From Haliotis asinina (lineage: Eukaryota > Mollusca > Gastropoda > Lepetellida > Haliotidae), in the NCBI RefSeq assembly GCF_037392515.1, contig NC_090290.1, positions 39,765,753 to 39,829,752 on the forward strand: a stretch of 64,000 nt of DNA. The letters are read 5' to 3'. Positions 1 through 11,700 of this stretch are shown one piece after another (position 1 is the stretch's first letter; the number at the start of each line of letters is the position of its first letter). Both the position numbers and the translations under genes were made by a program. The notes below the pieces were generated by a model. That model saw only the letters and a list, made by a program, of their open reading frames with translations, was not told the DNA's origin and did not search any database.

Positions 1-580
1 GTGTTCTTTTTGTTGTTGTGATATCAACGTTTTTATGCACGTGCAGAACTTACTAAAGCGGGAAACTTCACTTTCACGAAATTTACCTTTTTCCCGGAAG
101 TGGTAAAGTGTTCCCGGTATTTTCCATCAAATACGGTCTGTTTGGGATATGCAGTGCCAATTGGCATGTTTTTGTACCCCCAAAAATCACTTAGTAATAA
201 ACTAATTTGAAAAATTTGGTATCGTTCCTTTTGGACACTTGTTTACTAACAAATGAAAATATCTGTAAATTTGGGGGAAAGAGCTATGGTCAGTGAACGT
301 AGAAAAACAGAGACTAATAAAAATATAAGGATTTGTGTGTGGTGTAAAGGATGTATGAAATACACATTGTCTGTACATTTCCTCAATATCCTGAAAAGTC
401 TCTTGTACCATGGTACTTAGTGAAACCACCGGAAATTGCATCTTTTCTTTATTCAAAACATCTAAGCTAATTAACTAATGCATGCACATATTATATAGTT
501 TTCAATGTAACTGATGCAACACTGCATGCGGCATCGGACTGTGAGAGTTATTGTATATTTTGTTATGTGCGTATGATTGA
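1..580. other. No recognised feature
   Basis: AT-rich sequence on both strands. Only short open frames occur, with no splice-compatible exon, repeat family or RNA gene that I recognise. Confidence 0.5.
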
Positions 581-620
581 TGGTGGGGGGGTGGGGGGGT
601 TGGGGGGGGTGGTGGTGGTG
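581..620 (+). repeat. G-rich tract with quadruplex potential
   Basis: The plus strand holds three runs of seven or eight G separated by single or paired T, then a short GGT repeat. Four or more G-runs within 40 bases is the pattern that can form an intramolecular G-quadruplex. No gene is visible next to it. Confidence 0.6.
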
Positions 621-1360
621 AAGAATACACGAAATTCTTCAGATTCGTCTATAGAATTTTGCATACTTTGCAAATGTATGGTGCCCAAATGTGTATTGAA
701 ATGCTGAAAATATACTGAAAGGAAGGAGAAAAGTGCAAGAAAAAGGAGCATTAAAACATCTCTCTCATTTAAACGTTCAGATGATAATAACTGAATATAT
801 TATGTTCACATCCTGAAAATGCAATGTAACACTGCACACATATTTGCCTAACTGTATTCCTATTCCTGTTTCTAATATCAGTTTGTGGAATGATTCCGTT
901 TCTGCGGCAGGTGATTTTATAATTTTAGAAGCTGAATGTTATGATTTTCAAAAGAGAATGTTGATAATAGTACTGAAGAACTCGTCTAGGTCTTGTCATC
1001 GCACCGGTGCTTGCTTGGATCCATTTGATGAACGTCAAGAATGAGTTTGTTTTAGACGTGCAATGGATCATGAGTTGTAGCTATTATACGTTGTAATTTG
1101 TATGTGAATTGTTGTATTTACTATGCTTGGTGAGCCAAAAAATATCATAGCATTTGGTATCACCCAGAAACAATTTCATATCCTCCTAAATGCAACATTA
1201 GTGTCTTAAGTCGTCGTGATTAGACCATACCAAAAACTAAATTAATGTGGCTATCCTTGGACTGTAGATGAAATGCGTTTTATTTAAAAAAACCCGTTGT
1301 CTTTAAAAGCCATTTATCGTGACATTAAGCAGCATCAGGCAGATATAACACGAGTCTATG
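621..1360. other. No recognised feature
   Basis: The longest open frame is 66 codons (844-1044, plus) and has no recognisable domain or flanking splice signals. I see no repeat family here. Confidence 0.4.
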
Positions 1361-1740
1361 AACGTAAATACGTTAAATAAAGCAATGTAAATAAAAATAC
1401 TCGGTACATCAACCTAACAGCTTCTCTAAGCTAAACATGTGTGCAAAGGATAGAGAGAGCAGGAGCTAGAGGCATTGTTTATTATCATACATTGCCATTA
1501 TATTATAATTTAGTTAAACATTATACACAATAAAAAGGATAACTTTATCTCATCTGATAAATGTATATACGTTGAATAAATTAAAGTAAATAAACAACAC
1601 CCCTACATCAATATATCAATAGCTTCTCTAAGCTTGCGTGAGAGAGAGAGAGAGGGGGGGAGAGATGGAAGAGAGTTATTATCTATCACATAATTTACAA
1701 AAAATACACACAATCAAAATAATAAACTTTATCTCTTTAT
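1361..1740. repeat. Diverged tandem duplication, two units of about 185 bp
   Basis: The first unit (about 1361-1556) and the second (about 1557-1738) share an ordered set of blocks: a TACGTTRAATAAA-like start, a 'tagcttctctaagct' block, a GA-rich block, and an end reading 'aactttatctc'. In unit 2 the GA block has expanded into (GA)n followed by a G run. The divergence suggests an old duplication. Confidence 0.6.
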
Positions 1741-2123
1741 TTAGATCCACTGTAAATTAGTAACGTGTGTGACAGCAATCAGTTCCTTTTGTCGGCTGTT
1801 ATGAACAGCGAGTTGATGCTTGGAGCCCTGCAATATATCCTGCTCCTAAAGCTGGCCTCAAATCCACCCAGGTTAGAATAGAGACTCGTCATACAGCATA
1901 CCTGTAGGGATGAGTTAAATGAACGTAACTTAGTTAAAGTGCAGTGGTAATCGATAACTATTATTTGCATTGATCTCATGGAAAACATTGCAATGAGTAT
2001 TGTAGACCTACATATTGAACTGTATGTACATATTGAACGGCATATTACGAAATGGACAAGGACAAGGATCAATATTAAACATGTCATTTGTGATGCTACT
2101 TTTTTTCCACAAAGAGATGGGGT
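1741..2123. other. No recognised feature
   Basis: A 102-codon minus-strand open frame (1779-2087) has no recognisable domain and a composition like the surrounding intergenic DNA. I do not call it a gene. Confidence 0.4.
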
Positions 2124-2215
2124 GAGGTAGCATAGCGGTTAAACTGCTTGTTAATATGAAACGACTGGGAAGCGAATAATCATATGATATCCCGGTGTCA
2201 GGGGTTTTCGACGAA
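2124..2215 (+). repeat. SINE B fragment (tRNA-like head only)
   Basis: The 'gaggtagcatagcggttaaa' segment matches the tRNA-like head of SINE B, including the A-box region. Similarity decays after about 80 bases, so this is an old or truncated copy. Confidence 0.4.
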
Positions 2216-3099
2216 GTAATATTTATCTTAAATAGATTCTATCATTTAAAGTTTTGTTTTTGCTTATCTTGATTGATACAGATATATTCATCTGTTTCAC
2301 ACAAAAATATCTACAAATGTCTACAAAAATAGCGTTGATGACAACGTATCGGCGAATTTGTAGCCGCTTGCAACATCCGGGTATTTTGTATGTGTTTTCG
2401 ACGATGAGTCCTACTTTTCCCCCCGCACAGCCAGGGAGTGTTTTGATCACGTGGCTTCCTGTTAAATACATAACCCATCAACAGAAGACGACTGATCTTC
2501 CTGGATTTCGCTCAGCATTTCTGTTACACAACTGATTTTGCATCTGAAGTGGTATTAACGATCTTGGGTAAATAACATCGATGTTTATTTGCTCTTTACA
2601 TAACTTAACTTCTGGATTTCAATTGTCCATAAAACGTGTAACGACGGGAACTCAGCATCCGCCCTACCTATGAAACTGTTTTTGCACTCTAATCGCGCGC
2701 GCACTTTCCCGATGTAGCCCTAGCGATACAATCGTCGAAATCACCGCTTTCGGATATATTTTAATGCCCGACCTCCCTTTAACATGCAATGTGACGTGCA
2801 CATGACTGGTGATAAAGCTACTTTTACAACAATTTTGCAAAGAGAACCTGATGGTAATAACCCTTAATAACTGCATTGTTATTACACAGATTGTCATACG
2901 ACAAAGGACAAAGTTTTAGCCCTTAAGATGTGTTCAGCAAACTTTTGGGATACCACAATATGAAAATAATGACACTGTGTGAGGATTTCATAATTTCAAG
3001 ATTTGCTGTTAATGGCGAGTGACCACAAAGAATAGAAAACATATCGTATCCTCAAACATTCTCTGTCTATTTTCATTTAAGTGCTAAGCAAATAAAACG
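2216..3099. other. No recognised feature
   Basis: Overlapping short open frames on both strands (2223-2535, 2664-2897) show no domain and no splice context. I see no clear repeat. Confidence 0.4.
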
Positions 3100-3256
3100 A
3101 GTGAGTGAGTATGGTTTTATGCCGCTTTTGGCAATATTACAGCAATGTCGCGGCAAGGGACACCAGGAATGCGGTTCAAACGCTGTGACCATGTGGGGAA
3201 TCGGAACAGGGTCATTGGCGTGGCGAGCGAACGCCTTAACCACTTAGCGACCCCAA
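3100..3256 (-). repeat. SINE B copy
   Basis: Reading the minus strand: a tRNA-like head with a box-B-like segment near a 'cacatggt' motif, then the body, then an 'aatattgccaaaagcggc' segment and an ACTC tail (seen on the plus strand as agtgagtgagt). Nearly full length. Confidence 0.75.
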
Positions 3257-4384
3257 TGTCCCTAGGCAGTTAAAAAGGGAAATCTAGTGCATTTTCATTA
3301 TGACAGCACTGTCGGAACCACTGACGCATTTGCCTGCACTGAGATCACTGGAACCAAACCGGAATCGAATGTTATGTATACTGTAGAATCTATATCCTTT
3401 GATGAAATCAATATGTATGTACTATACACACACGTCCCTTTACTGGTGTTTTGAATGCGGCTAGTGAACTAACACTGGAATAATCTACAGGGAGGAAATT
3501 CCAAATATTTACTGTAAAGTTTGAGAAACGATTCGTTTTGTATTATATACGTATCCATTATCTTAATTGTTCAGTTTGCTTGCGTCAGTTGCATTATCTC
3601 TGACCGAGGGCGACAAATATTGTTCCAGGTCCTTAAAAAGACTACATATTTTGAAGATATCTCTTTTTTCTGACAAGGTGATATTTGCTTCGGAGAAACG
3701 AAAACACCGATTCCCATTGGTTACCTGACCAATATATTTGCATATATACATTATATCTATCTAAATACCAAACGATGATATCCTTGTTTACAGCAAACAG
3801 TTTGGTAGATAAAGATCCATTATCTTATGTTCTTAGAACAGCTGCTATCAGGGTTGGTTTGTCTGTCTTATTCATCCCGAGCTGGCAAAAAACATCCCAA
3901 ACATACCAGCTGTGACGTCACGTGTTTACTTGGATGAATTAATGTTATGCCTACCTGAATACAACAAATAAATGTGGTCGTGTATGGTATTTCATTCGAA
4001 CTTGTCTGTTAATGTGATGTCATTTTTTTCACATTTGCTCATCGATAGAACAGCATTGCATCTACATTTATTTATTCATTTTCTCAAAGCTCATAGTGAT
4101 TAAAACAAACACGTACCTCTAGGTGAGGAATGTTTTTCTATGCTTTCATACCTTAGTTCGGTCGGCCCACGCAGTTAATACTGACTAGACAACAATAGCA
4201 GTATATACATCACAAATGTATCCTGTCATATGTTCACATCTAGGTAGACATGATACTTATCTATAAATGTACAAGTATTTCATGAAATGTATATATACAT
4301 TGCTTTTGGCATTCCGGGCCAAGTTGTGCCGAAAACATTTGAGTCTATTTTGAGATGGTGTTTCGGTAGATCAGACTATTTTAA
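3257..4384. other. No confirmed gene; possible last exon of the CNT gene
   Basis: The minus strand at 3954-3926 offers a pyrimidine-rich acceptor followed by nine in-phase codons and a stop. This could complete gene A after its exon 10, but other acceptors (near 5213, 5436 and 5483) are equally possible, so it is not annotated as coding. Confidence 0.2.
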
Positions 4385-4546
4385 AGTGAGTGAGTGAGTT
4401 GGGTTGTACGCCGCTTTTAACAATATTCCAACAATATCAAGGTGGGGGACACCAGAAATGGGCTTCATGCATTGTATCCATGTGGAGAATCGAACCCGGG
4501 TCGTCGGCGTGACGAGCTAACGATTTCACCACTGGGTTGCCTCAGC
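4385..4546 (-). repeat. SINE B copy
   Basis: A minus-strand SINE B with a good box B ('gggttcgattc') and an intact tail in which three ACTC units follow the conserved 'aatattg...agcggcgta' segment. Confidence 0.8.
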
Positions 4547-4770
4547 GCAACTATTTTAAAGTCTAAACTCTCCCAGAAAGCACCAAAAAGAAAGTCCATC
4601 ACACAAGTGCGTTAATTGTTGTAGCAGTTCATAGGATTGAACATGAATGACGAACACCGATCACCACTGGTTATTTCTGACCTACCTGACCAATGTATTT
4701 GCATATATATACTCGTCCTTGACCCAAAAATATATGTTTAAAATTGGTTCCGTTTAGCCTATTCAAAGAT

Positions 4771-5038
4771 GAGTGAGTGAGCTTAGTTTTACGCCGCACT
4801 CAGCAATATTTCAGCGATATGGCGACGGTCTGTAAATAATCGAGTCTGCACCAGACAATCCAGTGACCAACAACATGAGCATCGTTCTGTTCAATTGGGA
4901 ACCGATGGCATGTGTCAACCAAGTCAGCGATCCAACCATCCGATCACGCTAGTCACCTCTTACGACAAGCATAGTCGCCATTTATGGCAAGCATGGGTTG
5001 CTAAAGGCCTATTCTACCCCGGGACCTTCAGGGGTCTC
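4771..5038 (-). repeat. SINE A copy, full length
   Basis: Minus-strand copy of the ~255-bp SINE A family. Its head matches 'gacccctgaaggtcccgggg' and its 3' end is an 'atattgctgagtgcggcgta' segment followed by ACTC repeats. The head is not a tRNA that I recognise. Confidence 0.85.
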
Positions 5039-5578
5039 AAGGAAGATGGAGTTGAATGAAATATCAACGAAACGTATACACCGGGTGTTGTTTTATATCA
5101 TATAACTTTTTATCGATATTCAAAACATTCTTTAAATGGACGTAGGAATATCTACGACAGTCGGTATGGATGCTGGCATATGGCAAAATCATGTCATGAG
5201 ACTACATTTTGTGTCCTGGAGTGCATGTACACAGTTGCAGGGTAACAATATGTCAGTTAACTGTAACGGCGGCCTCTATGTAACCACAAAGTTCGTGGCA
5301 ACAAGCTCGAAAAAAATAGCTTAACAAGAAACTGGATGTTTTTCATGAAGCAATGTATATCATTAAAAACGTAGATATGTTTTATTAACAAGATGAAGAA
5401 GATGAAGCCAGGAGGCAGGTGATGAAGAGAAATCTAGGACCAATGTCAAAATGTATTCCTATGGACATGTTTCATCTGTATGGATATATAACTACCATTT
5501 CTCACATGCATTGACACTGGCTAGTGGTATGCTCGCAAAACGGAATTTCCCTATTTATGCTGATGGCATATGACTCAC
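5039..5578. other. Downstream flank or last intron of the CNT gene
   Basis: A plus-strand 62-codon open frame (5136-5324) has no recognisable domain. A minus-strand AATAAA lies at 5386-5381. No terminal CNT exon can be fixed here with confidence. Confidence 0.3.
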
Positions 5579-5759
5579 CAGCAATACATGCGGTCATGTA
5601 GCAAGCTAACTGCCCAGTTATGTTAGCACGGATGATGTATTTGGTAATGGTGCGTTTTCTCTCGGGGATCAGAGTGCTGTAGACGCCAATGGCGACTCCG
5701 AGGGCTGCGAGGTGGTTCTGTCCACAGAACGCGTATGTCCCTATCACCTCCGATCGTTT
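5579..5759 (-). CDS. SLC28A-like: CNT gene A exon 10
   Basis: Codes residues 550-609 plus one base of the next codon. It contains 'SEVIGTYAFCG' and 'YMTACIAG', the last core helices of the CNT fold. Acceptor 'attcacag', donor gtgagt. Where other CNTs read CGFANxxS, this one reads CGQNHLAA, replacing the Phe, Asn and Ser that line the nucleoside site. A short tail exon should follow. Confidence 0.93.
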
Positions 5760-8700
5760 CTGTGAATTAGAAAACGTGTTCGTTTGGATTCGCAGATTCT
5801 GTCATATAGTTTGTCACACTCTTCAAAAATAAGAAAGAAAGAAACCTTAATATAAACGCAGATCGTCGTACTGCAGGTACCGCAGAATTGATCTTCAGCA
5901 ATCCATGCTTGACATAAAAGGCGAGACCCGTGAAGGTCCGGGGTAGAATAGGCCATCGGCACCCCATGCTTGTCATAAAAGGCGACTATGCTTGTAAGAG
6001 GTAACTAACGGGATCGGGTGGTCAGGCTCACTGACTTGGTTGATATCGGTTGCAAATTGCGCAGATCGATGCTCATGTTGTTGGTCACTGGATTGTCTGG
6101 TCCAGACTCGACTATTTACAGACCGCCGCCATAAAGTTGGAATATTGCTGAGTGCGGCGTAACACTTAACTCACTCGTAATAGGCGACTAACGGAATCAC
6201 ATGGTCGCTCTCGCTGATGTGGTTGCTGCATATTACTGTGTTTCAATTGCTTAGATCGATGCTCATGCTGTTGATCACTGAATTGTCTCATCCTGATTCA
6301 GTTATTTACAAACCGCTGCCATATTGTTGGAATAGGATGCGCTAAACAACAGACAAACAAAATATGTGCTGACCAAAGATAAATAACCTCTCATCAACTC
6401 CACCACATACCGTCAGTATCCCGCCAGGAAGTGTCTTATTGGTCCAGTCCAGTATGACGTCAGTTCCGTCCCAGTGCCACGTTCCGTTGGTGGTTGCCAC
6501 GTAGTGCTCAAGCACCACGCGGTTCTTGATGAGCTTCCCAAACAGATGGTAGCCATAGAAGGAATTCGCAAAAGTCTTAATTCCCAACAGCTCACCAATC
6601 TTCAGGAAATCTGACCTCGAAAAGCCCATGAGGTATACTAAAGGGTAGAGACCGTATGAGCACAGGAACTGAAAGATAGGATAACAAATATTGCATAAGA
6701 ATTCAACTCGAAAATACCTGCCGTCTCTTCCGGTCGGTCCTATCTTCAGTCTTGATGGAGTCTTTGGTGATTTGTTGATGACACAACATAAAACGACACA
6801 GCACAAAATACCATGTCTTAATACGCGACCCGTGAAGGTGCGGGACAGAATTACTGACAAAACAAACTGGCACTACACTACAGGACTAGAATTAGTCTTC
6901 CGTAATCGATGCTTGTTGTAAAAGGCCACTAACAGGAACAGGTGGTCAGGCTCGTTGACTTGGTTGACACATGTCATCGTATCCCACCTGCGATATCAAT
7001 GTTCATGCTGGTGATCAATGGGTTGTCTGGTCCAGACTCGATTATATACAGACCACCGCCATATAGGTGGAGAGCAGCGTAAAAGTAACCTCAGTCAATG
7101 TTATTACACGACGATAGAGGCACCAATGGCTATAAATATATGCGGTGTAAAATCATATTCACTCACTGAGCGATAAAAAATGCTTCAGTATTGCCATATA
7201 TCCCTATTAATTTATCCTTTTCACAAAAAGGGCTTGTTGGAAAAGTTCACTTTCTAACTTATCAGTGTTCAACACTAAACGGATTTACCGCAAAGGACAC
7301 TCCAGATACTCCAACTCTGTTGCCGAACCAAATGAGTGTCGAATCCACGAATTCAACAATAGCGATGTAGATGATCTGGTTGGCAATCACACTTGCTAGA
7401 ATAGGTATAGACTCTCTGGCACCCTCCGATACAGCTTCCAAAATATTGTTGAATTTTCTGCAAACCATTGTGGTATATGAATTGATTGTATTGTTACATT
7501 TATTTCAACCCAATTAATCACGCCTAAACAAGAACTATTGGTGCATTTCGTTCCATATTATTTTGGTTTCACGTTTTACACTAACAACTGACATCAATGG
7601 ATTACATGTACAGTGAGCGAGTGGGTAATATTCCAGAAATGGGGGTCACCAGAAATGTGCTTCACACATTGTACCCATGTTTGGAATCGAACCCGGGTCT
7701 TCGCACCCTCAGAGTCAGGCATCTACTCGCTAGCACACAAAGTCAGCCGCATAGCCCGCTCTACCACAGCGACTTCCACAGTAATATCACAGCTTTTGTT
7801 TTAAGGTAGTACATGACCATAAATATATAATACATTCGTTCTAAACTGAAAATTTGCTCCAAAACAGACTAATAGGGCGATAAATTTCAATATGAAACCT
7901 TTGTTTTACATTTTCTTTTCTTTTCGTTTTGTAAAAAAAGAACGTCCAACAACACCAAATGTTATTGGGGTATATTTTAAGGATCTCTTATCCCATGTAA
8001 ACTCAATGGCGATGACAATTTTTATCAACACGTATCTGATTTCATAGCTAAAAATTATTTGTGTGTGAACACCTCTGGTGTAGATCAACCAACTATTGTC
8101 TGGTTATATTTCTCTGAAGCTATGAGGAAACTGACAACTGGTAAATGCCCTGGTGAAGATGGAATTCCTCGAGAATTTTTCAAGACTGAATAATCGTCGT
8201 TACGTGCCTTCCTCAAGCCACTATTTAACTCAGTATTAGGAATATCCACAGATTCCTGGAACTATACTCTAACCATACCTCTATTTACCTCAGGATGTTC
8301 AACGGACCCAAACATCTATCACTCCTGGATACACGCCTCCGTTCATGGATAGACTTGAATCATTATGATATTTTAACAAAAGCACCAGCTTGGTTCAGAC
8401 CCGGATGTGCTACCACAGACAATATATTTACCTTCCAGACTCAATGTTCTAAATATCTTCGCCGATTCGTCTGTGTCTTTATAGATTTTTAAAATGCCTT
8501 CGACTATGCTGATAGAGCCAAACTTCCATATATGCCACTCATGTTAGGTTGCCATGGTAAATTATACATTCGTTTTCATAGTGTGTATTCGTCTGTAACA
8601 CTGTATATAAGGTAGGTAATTGTAAAACCGATATGTTCTGGAGTACACCAAGGCTGCATTTTAAGGCCATGACTTTTCATCTGTTTTTTTGTAAATGAAA

Positions 8701-11700
8701 TTATGGAAGTTATAGGTCCTGTAAACATGGTGTGTTCATATCTCAAGATCTTGATGATGATATTATGATGCTACTTTTTGCCGACGATGTAAATATGATC
8801 TGTATACGGTCACTGTTTACAGCAATAACTTAATGTTTCTCACCAATTTTGTATCACTTCGAATTTGAATATTAACACTGAGAAAACAAATATTGTGTTC
8901 AGAAACGGAGGTGTATTAAAAAAATGGATGAAATATGGTATGTATTGCAAGACTGAAATGGGTTACCTGTTGTAAATGCTTGAGTATAATATTCCCATCC
9001 AGACTAAATCGGTCAACAGCCTGTGAAACTTTATCTGCTCAAGCATAAAAGGTTATGCTATCTGTATACAAGTGATTAGAAAAGAATTCTTTTCTTTCTT
9101 TCAAGACTGCATGTGCCACCTTTGACTTGAGATTTTATATTCTTTATATTCTCTAGATTCGTTTATATGTTTTCGAAATTTTGAATATATCCACTGCATT
9201 GAAAAGGTCCATTCATCATATTTTTAAAAGCTTCCTCGGTTAGAGAAAGCATACTACAAGCAGGACTGGATTAAGGAAAATGGACCGTTGCAATTTAATT
9301 GTTCTCACTAGATTAAGAGTAATAAACTCTTGGCTGAAATTATTAAAATCAATTCTTATAGGTTTCGTAGGGAAATTGAACTTCAATTGGGCATCAGAGG
9401 TTAGACAGTTACTTTTTTCGACTTGAGTTTATCATGGATTTCTGAAGAGATTGGAAATGAATGTATGCTTTTATATGTTTGTAAGAGATAGAAACAAATA
9501 TTGTCCAGTCTGTTAAATTCTAAGAATATTCGTGTTATCAAATCTAATTCAATTTATTTGAAACATGTTTTCAGTGCAAGATATGTTACCATCACCACCA
9601 CGTACATTTAAATGTGTGAAGTGTATTTGTATTATAGGCCTGAAATACCGAACAGAATGAATCTGGATGAGACCTTTCACTGGGCATGGCATCCTTTCTT
9701 GCAGAACACACTATATTAAATGCTCTGCACAAAGGGCAGGCGTTTCATGTGATACGTTACGGGACTGGGATGTTATAAGCGTCTCTAGGTTGGATCTTGG
9801 TCCTCTGTCGTTCCGGGACGATCAGTTTGGACATGGCCAGAGCAGCGGGGGCCGACATGACGCTAGCGGCCAGCAGGTGATTGGCTGGAGCCTGGGAAAA
9901 TATGTGAAGACATAAGTGAAAAATCGTTTGAGTCGGAAGTCCGATTGTCTCATAGTAAAAACTAGGTCAGTAGTCCTTATTTAGACATTATTGTTTGGTC
10001 ATGATGTTACGATCAGTTTGGATATGACCAGGGCATCTGTAACGAACATGACGCTAGCGGCCAGTATTGGATTTGCAGGGCCCTGGGAAAAACAGGTGTC
10101 GCGTGTGCGAGTCTAGTCTGTTTTAGCAACACTCGATTAATGTCATGGCCGGGGACACTAGAGAATGGCTTCACACACTGTACCCATGTGGGATTTCGAA
10201 TGACAGTCTTCGACGTGACGAACGACCCCTTTAACCACTGGACTACTCCAACGCTCTTCATGAAGCATGTGAAGATATATAAAACAAATGAGTCGAAAGT
10301 ATGATTATTTGGAAGTAAAAGATACGGCCTTATTCCATATAAAAGTATTCTTATTTAGCTACTGTTTTACGTCTGAGTCGAACCTCGAACTCGACCATAT
10401 TTGGACTCCTTAATCGTACTTAAATCTTAATGCAGGGATGCATTAGTTAGAAATTCCATCCAAACACAGTAAGCAATCAAACATGGAACAGACACTCCTT
10501 GATTTTATAAAAGTCGTCCGACGCCGAGACACCGAGCCTAACAACTTTTGGGTCTCCTTGGACAACCATAAATCCCTTGGCCCAGTGTTCCAGGCCAATG
10601 ACAATGGAGAATGTTGCGTGTAATTATTGATGCTCTTTGGCTTCAACTGTCACACGTGTCCTGATTGCCATCATTTGAAACTTAAGCTTATCCACATGGG
10701 AAGACGACAAGGAGAACGGGATGTGTGCTCTTACTCGGTGGCATGGTTGATGCATACCATAGTCCCCTCACTGTGTGAGGTAGTGAATTGTTAATCCATT
10801 TTTTCTCTGCCTACCTTCATGGGATGGTTCTAGGGGTAACACCATAAAGCAAGGTATCAACTTCCACGTTATCATTAAGATATATACACAATAAACAATA
10901 AACAAGTTATCCGCAGGGGAGGAAATCAGTTCATTAAAACTGTACTGAGTGTCAGTACCCACGGGCTGATTATGTCGTCTTCATTCTACAGATTCACGAA
11001 GTCAACAATGAATGTGAACCTGACAGTGTTAACTGGGGGGAAAAGTTGCAGACAATCGGGTCGCCATGGAACGATAAACTAAGTTCTTCGAAAGATGAAC
11101 GACTTACCACGAAGAATGAACTACTTTTCCGGAAGGATTAACTACGTAGCAAGAAGGATGACCTGCTCCACAAAAAAGATGAACTACCTAGCCAGATGGA
11201 TTAGCTACAAGGTCCATCCCTCATTACCTGCGAGAGGGATGAACGATGGACCCCAAAGATGATCTACGTACCCCGAAAGATGTAAGCATTCCGAAGACGG
11301 ATCCTGCAATACTCGCAAATCCTGCAGCCATCACTGCATGCAGTTCAGACGGAGTCAACAACGGCAGGAACGGTTTGATAGCGATAGGAGATTCTGCCTG
11401 GGAAAGACATGCAGTTTAAACTTGGCTTATCTCTCCAGAAAGGTCATTTTTAAATGCCTCGCATCTCCACCCCAAACAAGCAAGAGATCGAGCAGGCAGG
11501 AAGAAATTAGAAAATACAATACAATACAAGGTTATTTTTTTCAAGTCTTTTAATTTACTTTATAAGACGTTGAATTTCGTTCACAAGGTTGTTCCTACAT
11601 TGATTTAATATTCATGATTGACGTAGATCAAGAGGTTTTGTTATAAACTATTTCTAAGCATAGATGAACAAAAATAAGTCCCCCTGGTTTATCTCTGCAA

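Noticed and set aside
5360-5440. Terminal CNT exon at acceptor 5436 or 5483
   Set aside because: Both give Asp instead of the family Gly after CIA and have weak pyrimidine tracts; not distinguishable from chance, so no terminal exon is annotated.
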